A DNA stretch of 64,000 bases from Candidatus Dojkabacteria bacterium (lineage in GTDB: Bacteria; Patescibacteria; Dojkabacteria; SC72; JAFGCJ01): positions 434,001 through 498,000 of the forward strand of contig JAFGCJ010000002.1 in the NCBI GenBank assembly GCA_016932785.1, given 5' to 3'. The position numbers and the translations under genes were made by a program. Under the pieces are notes generated by a model. That model ran no database searches and was not told the DNA's origin. It was given only the letters and a program-made list of their open reading frames with translations. Numbering within the stretch: the first letter of the stretch is position 1; every line of letters begins with the position of its first letter. Shown piece by piece: positions 41,532 to 49,270 of the stretch.

Positions 41532-43533
41532 TTTTCTGCTTGAAATAGGAACAGAAGAACTACCCGCAAGACATTGCCAGAGTATCTTACGCCAGCTTAG
41601 CTCGTCACAGATAGACCAGCTTTCTCAAAAGCATAACCTTACATTTGATAAGCTAGAAATCTTCGTAACCCCACGACGAATCGCTATTATTTCAAATCAA
41701 GTAAAACAATCACAAAGCAAATTAACAAAGAAGGGACCCCTCTACGATGTCGCCTTCACAAATGGAAAGCCAAATCAAATAGCACAAAAATTTGCTTCCT
41801 CAAACGGTATAAAAGTTGATAACATTGCAATCAAGGAAGAAAACGGGAGAAAATTCCTCTTCATAGAACAAGACATCGCAGGAAACCTGAGCCAGAATAT
41901 CAGAGATTTCACCAAGGATACAATCGAGAGACTTCACTTTGACAGGGCAATGAGATGGACTGAAAATACCCCACCTTTTTCCAGACCCATACGATGGTTT
42001 GTGTGTATAAACGGAAAAGATATTATGAAATTCGAACTATATGGACTGAAGTCCTCAAACATAACCTATGGGAACCGTTTCCAGAAATCACCAGAAATCA
42101 AAATTTCAAAAGCCGAAGAGTACTTAAACCTGCTTGAGAAAAACTTTGTTATTGTCGATCACCGAAAACGCAGAAAAATCATTGAGGATTCCCTTTCGGC
42201 CCTATCAAAACACGAACTCGAGAAAGCACCAGACCCCGACGACGCACTACTTAACGAGGTAGTATTTCTCGTGGAAAATCCTGTACCAATACTTTGTGAA
42301 TTTGAAAAACAACTGCTCAGTCTCCCAGGAGAAGTCATTAACAGCGTTCTAAGCAAACATCAAAGATATTTTTCTCTAATAGACTCAAAAAAATCGAAGA
42401 CTTCAAACAAGTTTCTAGTAATAGCCAATTTCGACAAGGATTCTCCCACCGTAAGAAAGGGAAACGAAAGGGTAATCCTTGCACGTCTTAGGGATGCAGT
42501 ATTCTTCAGCGAACAAGACCAAAAACACTCATTGAAAGACTTCATTCAAAAAACCAAAACCATAGCATTTCAGGAAAAACTAGGTTCTATGTTCGAAAAA
42601 GCTCAAAGAATAAAAACCATCGGTGTAAAACTAGCTGAAAAAATGAAAGGAGCAGACGTCAAAAAAGTTTCAGAAGCAGCAAAAATTTGCAAAGCCGATC
42701 TTGCATCGAGCATGGTAATGGAATTCACATCACTCGAAGGAATAATGGGTAGAATATATTTTAAGGAAAAAGCTATTGAGGAACACTACAAACCCCGCTA
42801 CTCTGGAGATTCTTTACCAGAAGGACCTACCGGCACAATACTTTCTCTTGCAGACAGAATAGACTCTATATACGGACTTTTCAGTATAGGAAAAAAGCCG
42901 GAAAGAAATTCCGACCCATACGGACTCAGAAGAGAGGCAATCGGAATCGTGAGAATACTTTGGGAAAAAGAAATCCCTATAACCATAGACTATCTCATTT
43001 CTGCTGCTGAAAAAGCTCACAAAAACAAAGCCAACCAAGAAGAGGTCTCTGCTTTTATCAAATCAAGGCTTGACCAATACCTTGAGGAATCTGAGAAATA
43101 TTCGATTGACTACAACCTCCTAAAATCTGTCATCAACAATTCAGATCCTCTCCTAAGTAACAAGAAAAAACTTCTGGAAGAGGTAGTAAAAGAATCAGAT
43201 TCAGGTGATCTCAAGCAACTTCTGGAATCACTGAAACGTATTTATAATATCGCGGTAAAGAATCGCTCACACACAACCTGCACTATCAAATCCAGCAGTC
43301 TCAATGAATCAGAAAAAGCACTATTCGAGTCAGTTTCAAAGCTAGCAAAATTGCAAGACAAACGTAAGACACTACACGACCTATTTCAATACACAGACCT
43401 TATCAATAAGTTTTTTGATGAAAACATGGTTATGTCAGAGAATACAGATGAGAGAAATCGCAGACTGGAAATTCTTAATCAGGCACATTCAGCCTTCGAA
43501 AAATACTTCAATATGGAATTTCTGCTTAGCTAG
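41524..43533 (+). CDS. glyS: Glycine--tRNA ligase beta subunit
   Basis: 669 residues, the tRNA-binding/editing-like subunit: FLLEIGTEELPARHC at the N-terminus, TKKGPLYDVAF near 72, RAMRWTENTPPFSRPIRWFVC near 140, EVVFLVENPVPILCEFEKQ near 245, the HD-like region AKICKADLASSMVMEFTSLEGIMGR near 390, then YSGDSLPEGPTGTILSLADRIDSIYGLF near 430, and a DALR-like anticodon region at the C-terminus. Starts within glyQ. The two-subunit form replaces the single-chain GlyRS. It overlaps the convergent Gre-factor stop by 4 nt. Confidence 0.96.
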   Translation: MADFLLEIGTEELPARHCQSILRQLSSSQIDQLSQKHNLTFDKLEIFVTPRRIAIISNQVKQSQSKLTKKGPLYDVAFTNGKPNQIAQKFASSNGIKVDNIAIKEENGRKFLFIEQDIAGNLSQNIRDFTKDTIERLHFDRAMRWTENTPPFSRPIRWFVCINGKDIMKFELYGLKSSNITYGNRFQKSPEIKISKAEEYLNLLEKNFVIVDHRKRRKIIEDSLSALSKHELEKAPDPDDALLNEVVFLVENPVPILCEFEKQLLSLPGEVINSVLSKHQRYFSLIDSKKSKTSNKFLVIANFDKDSPTVRKGNERVILARLRDAVFFSEQDQKHSLKDFIQKTKTIAFQEKLGSMFEKAQRIKTIGVKLAEKMKGADVKKVSEAAKICKADLASSMVMEFTSLEGIMGRIYFKEKAIEEHYKPRYSGDSLPEGPTGTILSLADRIDSIYGLFSIGKKPERNSDPYGLRREAIGIVRILWEKEIPITIDYLISAAEKAHKNKANQEEVSAFIKSRLDQYLEESEKYSIDYNLLKSVINNSDPLLSNKKKLLEEVVKESDSGDLKQLLESLKRIYNIAVKNRSHTTCTIKSSSLNESEKALFESVSKLAKLQDKRKTLHDLFQYTDLINKFFDENMVMSENTDERNRRLEILNQAHSAFEKYFNMEFLLS

Positions 43534-44006
43534 CTTATTGATTCGACCTTGACCTTCTTCTTCCCAGTTGGAGTATCTATTGAAAACTCCTCACCAATCT
43601 TTCTTCCCATCAAAGCAGACCCCAGAGGTGAGTCTTCAGGAAGCCTACCCTCTTCAGGATCTGACTCCACCGGCGAAACAACAGTAAAGTCCCTTTTCTT
43701 GCCATCAACATCAATTGTAACTTCACAGCCAACCGATACCTTATCTTTTCCAGAGGGGCATCCTTCTGATACTTCTGCTGACTCGAGAATATCCGAAAGT
43801 TCTTTAATTCTGTCCTCCATAGCCATCTTCTCCTCAAGAACTGCACTGTAAGCAGAGCTGTCATCTTGCTCACTTTCTAATCGATACTGATCGAGTTTAT
43901 CTGCAAGAAGTTTTCTTCCTATAGTCCTCAACTCATCATACTCATCCTTAAGAGCTTTATATTTCTTGGGTGTCAGTTGTACTTTTTTCTTAACAGCAGC
44001 GCACAT
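43530..44006 (-). CDS. greA: GreA/GreB-family transcript cleavage factor (copy 1)
   Basis: 158 residues: N-terminal coiled coil (about 10-80; KKYKALKDEYDELRTIGRKLLADKLDQY ... EDDSSAYSAVLEEKMAMEDRIKEL) and a C-terminal FKBP-like globular domain (DKVSVGCEVTIDVDGKKRDFTVV ... PEEGRLPEDSPLGSALMGRKIGEEFSIDTPTGKKKVKV). The acidic DDSSAY tip corresponds to the GreA GDLxENAEY tip but has lost its GDL/EN residues, so cleavage activity may differ. A second, canonical GreA is at 46409. Confidence 0.87.
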   Translation of the reverse strand: MCAAVKKKVQLTPKKYKALKDEYDELRTIGRKLLADKLDQYRLESEQDDSSAYSAVLEEKMAMEDRIKELSDILESAEVSEGCPSGKDKVSVGCEVTIDVDGKKRDFTVVSPVESDPEEGRLPEDSPLGSALMGRKIGEEFSIDTPTGKKKVKVESIS

Positions 44007-44077
44007 GATTATTTATTAAAACATCAAACTCTAATAAAAATTACACAAGCTTGATTTTAAACATAAAGTGCTATACT

Positions 44078-44728
44078 TTACAACTTTCGACTTTTGCCGT
44101 TAGATCTAGCTTTTCTCCAGCGTCGTATTTTTTCATGATCACCGGATAGGAGTATTTCGGGAACCTTCCAACCCTTAAAATCTTCAGGTCGCGTATACTG
44201 AGGATATTCTTGCTCGATACCTTCCTCATGACTCTCTTCTTCGAGAGACTCAGGATTACCCAAAACAGAAGGGACATGCCTCAACAAAGAATCGAGTACT
44301 ACTAATGCAGGAAGTTCTCCCCCGGAAAGAACATAATTCCCAATAGAGATTTGTTTATCCGTAAGATGCTCCTTCACGCGCTCATCTACACCCTCGTAAT
44401 GGCCACAAATAAGAATTATATGTTTAAGCTTGGATAACTCTTTGGACAATTCCGAGCTAAGCATCTCACCTTTTGCACTAGTAAGAATCACCGTGGATTT
44501 CGACGACTTGAGACTCTGAAGGGCCTTGAATATAGGCTCAACCTTCATGATCATCCCTGGGCCCCCACCAAACGGCCTGTCATCTATAGTCTTATGTTTA
44601 TCTGTTGTCCAACCCCTTAAGTCATGCACATTTATCTCAACGCCTTGCTTCTGGGCCAAACGGAAAATTCCTTCAGATAAGAACGAACTTACCTGATCTG
44701 GAAAGATTGTAAGAATATCTATTTTCAT
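44078..44728 (-). CDS. trmD: tRNA (guanine-N1-)-methyltransferase TrmD
   Basis: Makes m1G37. 216 residues with the SPOUT knot: MKIDILTIFPDQVSSFLSEG, DRPFGGGPGMIMKVEPIFKAL near 52, ILICGHYEGVDERV near 110 and YVLSGGELPALVVLDSLLRHVPSVLGNPESLEEESHEEG near 132-170, then the C-terminal DNA/tRNA-binding tail with LLSGDHEKIRRWR. Slightly shorter than the E. coli protein but complete. Its neighbours are unrelated. Confidence 0.95.
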   Translation of the reverse strand: MKIDILTIFPDQVSSFLSEGIFRLAQKQGVEINVHDLRGWTTDKHKTIDDRPFGGGPGMIMKVEPIFKALQSLKSSKSTVILTSAKGEMLSSELSKELSKLKHIILICGHYEGVDERVKEHLTDKQISIGNYVLSGGELPALVVLDSLLRHVPSVLGNPESLEEESHEEGIEQEYPQYTRPEDFKGWKVPEILLSGDHEKIRRWRKARSNGKSRKL

Positions 44729-44813
44729 TGCTGATCAAATCAGAAGACCAGTTTAACATAGGCCAGACATTTCATCTGACTAACAAAACTACTTATTACT
44801 CGGTTAACAATAC

Positions 44814-45332
44814 CTAGTAAAGCTTTATTTCAACGTTATCATCTGATATCCAGCTTGGAGCAAACTGTATCTTGAAATCTTCTGCGTCTTCTCCGACTTC
44901 AAAGGTAATCCACCCTCTTACTTTATCCCCAGCATTAACATTTCCACTGCCAAGATCTGGATCTTTAGCCGCAAATGAAGGATCATAGCTATAACCCTCC
45001 GAATCGTATAGGGTCCAGTCATAAACATTATAATCCAGACTCTCATCATCTGTCTGGTTCTCATATACTACTTCAACAGCAACATATCTATTACCTTCAT
45101 CAGGCTGCAAAAACTCATTTGTTTCAACGTAAGGATCCTCAATATCGGCGACCATTACAACATAGTCATCCAGCTTCACCTTATCATTTATTCCTGGTTC
45201 CTCTGACGATTCAGAGTCTGACGAGCTGTCGTCATCGGAACTATCTTTTGTTCCGTTGCAAGCCGTAAGCATAAATCCCGCTAGACCTAGAACAATTAGA
45301 AGAACAGTAAGAGTTTTTTTACTCTTCATCAT
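44814..45332 (-). CDS. DUF4352-type lipoprotein
   Basis: 172 residues: signal helix and lipobox LAGFMLTAC near residue 25, a Ser/Asp/Glu linker (about 28-48), then a beta-sandwich typical of DUF4352 (GINDKVKLDDYVVMVADIED, YVAVEVVYENQTDDESLDYN, GDKVRGWITFEVGEDAEDFKIQFA). These immunoglobulin-like lipoproteins are common on Gram-positive surfaces; function unknown. It shares the anchor-plus-acidic-linker design seen at 14321 and 21344. Confidence 0.8.
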   Translation of the reverse strand: MMKSKKTLTVLLIVLGLAGFMLTACNGTKDSSDDDSSSDSESSEEPGINDKVKLDDYVVMVADIEDPYVETNEFLQPDEGNRYVAVEVVYENQTDDESLDYNVYDWTLYDSEGYSYDPSFAAKDPDLGSGNVNAGDKVRGWITFEVGEDAEDFKIQFAPSWISDDNVEIKLY

Positions 45333-45442
45333 TATAAAAATAAAAAGTTAAATTGAGATGAATTTCTTCTACTAATACAAGCTTAACCTATATCGGAATT
45401 ATATTCAATAAAGAAGACGTATGTGCCCTTATCCATAGAGAA

Positions 45443-45517
45443 TTGCCGCTACGGGGAATCGAACCCCGGTTCTAGGATTGAGAATCCTATGTCCTGGTCC
45501 ACTAGACGATAGCGGCA
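45443..45517 (-). tRNA. tRNA-Glu (anticodon CTC)
   Basis: Minus strand: acceptor TGCCGCT/AGCGGCA, D-arm with CTAGTGGACC, anticodon stem TAGGA/TCCTA around TTCTCAA (anticodon CTC), T-arm CCGGGGTTCGATTCCCCG. Discriminator A; CCA not encoded. Confidence 0.95.
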
Positions 45518-45527
45518 CACCTCATGT

Positions 45528-46175
45528 TTAATCTATCACAACAACCAAATCTCCTACTTTCAGAATATCAAACAGCTCGATTATATCAGCATTATCGTGA
45601 TAGATACAACCTAAACTCCAAGGTGTACCAAGAAGCTCAGGCCTGTTAGTTCCATGCAGTGCGACATTTGTCGCAATCCAACCATCACCAACTTTTCTAT
45701 CCAGCATCATAACCCGCGGACCGTAGAAATCAGAAAAAGGTCCGTCTAATTTACTCCTCACCCTCCATATACTCTCCTCCATTGCCCTTGACTGATATTC
45801 ATAGTCATCATCACACTCCTCTCCTTCGCAAGGAACACTAACCTCACCAGCTCCAGTCGATACCTTGTAGAGATTAAACAATTTACCTTCGTGTGAAAAA
45901 ACATACTCTCGTTGTTCAGATATATCCACCACGACAAGATAATCACCAAATTCAAGATCTCCAAGAATCTCTTTCGCGGCATCCATTTTACCGGTATAGC
46001 TAAGAGGTTCTACCTCAAACAGCAATTCTGTATCAACAGAATTTACACTTTCATCCAGGGATAATTTCTGCTCATTCCAATCACGATCCGAATTCAGATA
46101 ATATAAAACACCAGCCCCGCCAGCAAGCAGGACCAAAAAAACAATTAAAACAGCATACACACGCTTTTTCTTCAT
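45528..46175 (-). CDS. Membrane-anchored L,D-transpeptidase (YkuD domain), short form
   Basis: 215 residues from ATG 46173-46175 (MKKKRV). An N-terminal anchor (about 5-27), a ~55-residue linker, and a YkuD domain from about 75 (FGDYLVVVDISEQREYVFSHEGKLFNLYKVSTG). Catalytic region ATNVALHGTNRPELLGTPWSLGCIYHDNADI: the HGT His and the SxGC Cys are kept, with Leu where the family usually has His. Upstream in-frame codons to 46238 would put unrelated residues before the anchor. Second such enzyme in the window, without the long helical insert of the 3475 protein. Confidence 0.87.
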   Translation of the reverse strand: MKKKRVYAVLIVFLVLLAGGAGVLYYLNSDRDWNEQKLSLDESVNSVDTELLFEVEPLSYTGKMDAAKEILGDLEFGDYLVVVDISEQREYVFSHEGKLFNLYKVSTGAGEVSVPCEGEECDDDYEYQSRAMEESIWRVRSKLDGPFSDFYGPRVMMLDRKVGDGWIATNVALHGTNRPELLGTPWSLGCIYHDNADIIELFDILKVGDLVVVID

Positions 46176-46231
46176 AAAATTATTATGCCACAAACACACA
46201 GAAAATCCTACAATATCGACATTTTCCTGAA

Positions 46232-46260
46232 TTGACACATAAATTGTAAAATAGTATCAT
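46232..46260 (+). promoter_or_regulatory. Promoter of the greA transcript
   Basis: TTGACA, a 17-nt spacer, TATCAT. It would give a ~140-nt leader before greA. Confidence 0.7.
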
Positions 46261-46292
46261 CACTACGTTAATCTACTTTTCTGTTTTTTCTA

Positions 46293-46358
46293 ATGGATAT
46301 TGCCAACCTACAACCGAATAAGCACTACGCAGGAGGCATTATCCGCTTTTCACTCTAG
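46293..46358 (+). CDS. Possible 21-codon ORF in the greA leader
   Basis: ATG-initiated ORF MDIANLQPNKHYAGG-IIRFSL ending in TAG, directly followed by the small hairpin TTGCC/GGCAA with TTTTCT. The same DNA also forms a GGATA-TTGCC / GGCA-TTATCC stem (46296-46344), so the RNA may be the conserved element rather than the peptide. Confidence 0.3.
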   Translation: MDIANLQPNKHYAGGIIRFSL

Positions 46359-46382
46359 TTGCCTATTTTGGGGCAATTTTCT
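46296..46382 (+). promoter_or_regulatory. Structured leader with weak terminator before greA
   Basis: Nine of ten pairs in GGATATTGCC with GGCATTATCC, inner CCT/AGG, then TTGCC/GGCAA (46359-46376) followed by TTTTCT. The TTGCC near 46301 could instead pair with GGCAA near 46372, giving mutually exclusive folds. No known riboswitch recognised. Confidence 0.45.
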
Positions 46383-46408
46383 CCGATTTTAACTATCTTA
46401 ACCGTATT

Positions 46409-46885
46409 ATGAACACAAAAAAGAAACTGGAAATGACTCAAAAAGGCCTTGAAGATTTGAGAAAGGAACTCAAGGACCGCAAAACAAAAATTAAAAAGAA
46501 GCTTCAGGATGAGCTCGATGAAGAGATGGGCTATGGCGATCTAAGCGAGAATGCAAATTACTATAGAATCCAGGACGAGATCGCTTCGAACGATAAACGG
46601 ATCAGCGAACTCGAGGACATGATAAAAAACTCATTTGTTGTGGAGGAAAAGGAATGTTCAACAGACAATTGTTCTGTCGGTATAGGATCGACTATCAAGG
46701 TCAAAAAAGATGAAAAGGAAATTACTTACGAACTAGTAGGTGCAACAGAAGCTGATCCAACAAAAAACAAGATCTCTATAGAATCTCCTATGGGTCAAGC
46801 GTTTGTCGATAAAAAGGTAGGAGAAACCGCCACCGTCACCACCCCTATAGGCTTAGCCAAATATGATATAATAGATATATCATAG
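46409..46885 (+). CDS. greA: Transcript cleavage factor GreA (copy 2, canonical tip)
   Basis: 158 residues. N-terminal coiled coil MTQKGLEDLRKELKDRKTKIKKKLQDELDEEMGYGDLSENANYYRIQDE contains the intact acidic tip GDLSENANY that coordinates Mg in the RNA polymerase channel; the C-terminal domain is GSTIKVKKDEKEITYELVGATEADPTKNKISIESPMGQAFVDKKVGETATV. This is the more canonical of the two Gre factors. Two Cys before the globular domain (KECSTDNCSV) are unusual. A TTGACA/TATCAT promoter and structured leader precede it. Confidence 0.93.
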   Translation: MNTKKKLEMTQKGLEDLRKELKDRKTKIKKKLQDELDEEMGYGDLSENANYYRIQDEIASNDKRISELEDMIKNSFVVEEKECSTDNCSVGIGSTIKVKKDEKEITYELVGATEADPTKNKISIESPMGQAFVDKKVGETATVTTPIGLAKYDIIDIS

Positions 46886-46942
46886 GATTTTACTCCTTTC
46901 TGCCCCTGATAATCTGCCCGGGTAAAATAACTCGGTAAAGCA

Positions 46943-47632
46943 ATAAAAAAGGGTAAAAAATACTCAAAAATATTCCTTGGAATCATTGCTACAGCAGTCT
47001 TCCTGCTTTTATGGCCTTTCAATAAGGTCATTACAACAATAACTGCAGCTGAATACCAGGAAAATAAGGTCCAACATGTAGAATACACAGATTCAACACC
47101 CACCCAATCACTAATAAATACTACAAACGAGCAGGAAACGAAATATATTACGTATTTACCGAACTCAAGTACTAATATACCGAATGATAACCTATTTTAT
47201 ATTGATATTCCGAAAATATCACTCAAAAGAGATATCGAACCCGAGGTAGATCCTATAAACCCGGAAAATTATCTACCCATAATGGAGGAAAAAATTGCAC
47301 ACGGAAAAGGAACCCCTACTCCAGCAATCCCCGGTGGAAACACCTACCTTTTTGCACACAGTAAGAATGAATATAATGGCTCAACACCAGAAGGTGCATG
47401 GTTTACAAGAATAGACGAGCTCAACGAAGGAGACCTCATATACATTCATTACCATTCAAAGGACTACACTTATGTAGTACGAGATACATTTACCGTAACT
47501 CCGGAAAAGACTAACGTTTACACCGCGACTTCACCCTTCGAATATAACAGATCATTAACTCTGCAGACTTGCTACCCAAGAGGTGATATATCAGGAAGAC
47601 TTATCGTTCTAGCAGAAGCCCTGACGGAATAA
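46943..47632 (+). CDS. Sortase (class D/E-like) without a canonical start codon
   Basis: The open frame from the stop at 46928-46930 to 47632 encodes ~229 residues: a Lys-rich N-terminus, an anchor helix (FLGIIATAVFLLLWPFNKV), a linker, DNLFYIDIPKISLKRDIEPEVDP, the catalytic His in NTYLFAHSKN, Cys in LTLQTCYPRGDISGRLIV with the trailing Arg. Transpeptidase that anchors surface proteins. There is no ATG, GTG or TTG before the anchor: the best initiator is ATA at 46943. An internal ATG at 47282 would remove the anchor and about half of the protein. Either a rare start or a sequence error/frameshift. Confidence 0.8.
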   Translation: MKKGKKYSKIFLGIIATAVFLLLWPFNKVITTITAAEYQENKVQHVEYTDSTPTQSLINTTNEQETKYITYLPNSSTNIPNDNLFYIDIPKISLKRDIEPEVDPINPENYLPIMEEKIAHGKGTPTPAIPGGNTYLFAHSKNEYNGSTPEGAWFTRIDELNEGDLIYIHYHSKDYTYVVRDTFTVTPEKTNVYTATSPFEYNRSLTLQTCYPRGDISGRLIVLAEALTE

Positions 47633-47635
47633 CAA

Positions 47636-48400
47636 CTACGGATGAAGCAAAGTTCCAACAACATCCTTTCCCGCAAATACGTCCCTTATGACCGTCGGAT
47701 CTCTCCCATCCATAAGATGACAGGTAACATCATTCTCATCGGCAAGTCTAGCAGCAAGGGTATCAATAGGTATATGCGCACTTGGAATATGTGTCACATC
47801 ATCTATACTCTGGCCAAAAAGTTGTAGGTAATCCTTCCACGATATGTCTTTTATCGGCTTAGAAACTTTGCTCTTGGCCGGATCTTCGGAATATACAAAA
47901 TCAATATTGGTTAACTTATATATTTCGTCCAGGCCTATTTTTGAAGCGAGCAAGACTGCATTGAAATCTGTACTTGCTCCATTAACAAAGCCACCACTAA
48001 TTAGAAGTTGTCCGTTACCCGAAAGCCAATCTTTAAAATCTTTTCCAATCCTCTCCTCACCCTCCTTTCTGTTCTCAGCGTAAACTCCGACACCAAGAAC
48101 CCTCTTATAAGCCAGGTCATCCAGAAGGGACCGGAATAACTCAGCATTGAGCCATGTTGCTGTTATACCTATCCTATGCTGGTCTACATCACTGTCCTCT
48201 CCACAATTCAATGCAGTCTCACGATATTCACGTGAGGCATTTCCCCCTCCGACTACCAAAATGACTCTTTTGTTATCCTTATTCCGCTCCTCAAAGAAGC
48301 CACGAATCTCCTCTGTATAACCTTTAACAAGGTTATAATCTACAACTTTTTCCTCAGAAGATATCAGAGACCCCCCAAGTTTTATTACAATATAATCCAT
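47636..48400 (-). CDS. pyrH: UMP kinase-like amino-acid-kinase-family protein
   Basis: 254 residues: IVIKLGGSLISSEEKVVD, VVGGGNASREYRE near 50, VDQHRIGITATWLNAELF near 75, then LLISGGFVNGASTDFNAVLLASKIGLDEIYKLTNIDFVYSEDPAKSK near 125-175 and ITHIPSAHIPIDTLAARL. The start and the TNIDxVYxxDP block are those of UMP kinases, and the RxGIxxTxLNA helix is closer to the archaeal-type PyrH. Another amino-acid kinase (e.g. isopentenyl phosphate kinase) is less likely. It is 4 nt downstream of the 48404 gene on the same strand. Confidence 0.78.
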   Translation of the reverse strand: MDYIVIKLGGSLISSEEKVVDYNLVKGYTEEIRGFFEERNKDNKRVILVVGGGNASREYRETALNCGEDSDVDQHRIGITATWLNAELFRSLLDDLAYKRVLGVGVYAENRKEGEERIGKDFKDWLSGNGQLLISGGFVNGASTDFNAVLLASKIGLDEIYKLTNIDFVYSEDPAKSKVSKPIKDISWKDYLQLFGQSIDDVTHIPSAHIPIDTLAARLADENDVTCHLMDGRDPTVIRDVFAGKDVVGTLLHP

Positions 48401-48403
48401 ATC

Positions 48404-49255
48404 TTATATATAAAGAAGTAATATTACTGCCATTACACCAAAAAGAGCATATTGAAGCATTATATCCCAATTAAAAGTTCCCTCAAGTTTATGATACCAA
48501 TATACATCTACCAAATAAAATACCACTGCTATTACTAATGCTATTACGGCTATGTTAAATACTGGGATCATGAAAGCCAGAAATGAGGCTGCGGCAACAA
48601 CGAGACCGGAAAATACAGTACTAAATATGGTAACTCGCGAGATTTGACGAGTTATCACCAACATAAGCCAAATGAGAAATACCGTCATTATACCCGAACC
48701 TATATAGATAATAAATTTGGACCAACCATTGTAAAAAACCAAATTTACAAGTACATCAACCGAAAAGTAAAAGATAATTATATTAATAAAATCAAAAACG
48801 TATCTAGTTCGCCTGGTAACACTGTACTTTCGCCTGTATGCACAGGAAATATTGTAGAACAACAACATAAAAACCACAGTTAATATGACAATCGCCACTT
48901 GATCTAAAGCTCTAATTCTATTAAAGAACAGGAAAAGAACACCAGAAAGATACATCAAACTAGGTAAGACAATATGATGAATCATATGCTCAGTCTTCCT
49001 GCTACTTTTGAAAATATTGAAACTCAAGACAAACTGTATTTTTTGGTCAGTCTTGCGTGAAAAGAACAATTCAAGCAAAACAATCACATACCCAACAACC
49101 GAAAGCACCCAGAAAAGCGGATAATCCCGTTCCTGGAGAGGAATAAGAAGAACCTGGTACAAAACAAACATACATACAGCATAAAAAACACTTCTTTTGA
49201 GCAGATCATCAATTTTCCCTTTCGAGGCATTACTTTTACTCTTTTTTGGTGCCAT
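48404..49255 (-). CDS. Polytopic membrane protein, unknown
   Basis: 283 residues with a basic N-terminus (MAPKKSKSNASKGK) and eight hydrophobic segments spread evenly from ~20 to 283; positively charged loops with RRKYSVTRRTRYVFDF near 145. Resembles small uncharacterised CPR membrane proteins; no domain recognised. Same strand as the CAP-domain gene (15 nt upstream) and the kinase gene downstream, so probably co-transcribed. Confidence 0.6.
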   Translation of the reverse strand: MAPKKSKSNASKGKIDDLLKRSVFYAVCMFVLYQVLLIPLQERDYPLFWVLSVVGYVIVLLELFFSRKTDQKIQFVLSFNIFKSSRKTEHMIHHIVLPSLMYLSGVLFLFFNRIRALDQVAIVILTVVFMLLFYNISCAYRRKYSVTRRTRYVFDFINIIIFYFSVDVLVNLVFYNGWSKFIIYIGSGIMTVFLIWLMLVITRQISRVTIFSTVFSGLVVAAASFLAFMIPVFNIAVIALVIAVVFYLVDVYWYHKLEGTFNWDIMLQYALFGVMAVILLLYI

Positions 49256-49270
49256 AAACTCAATCCTTAA

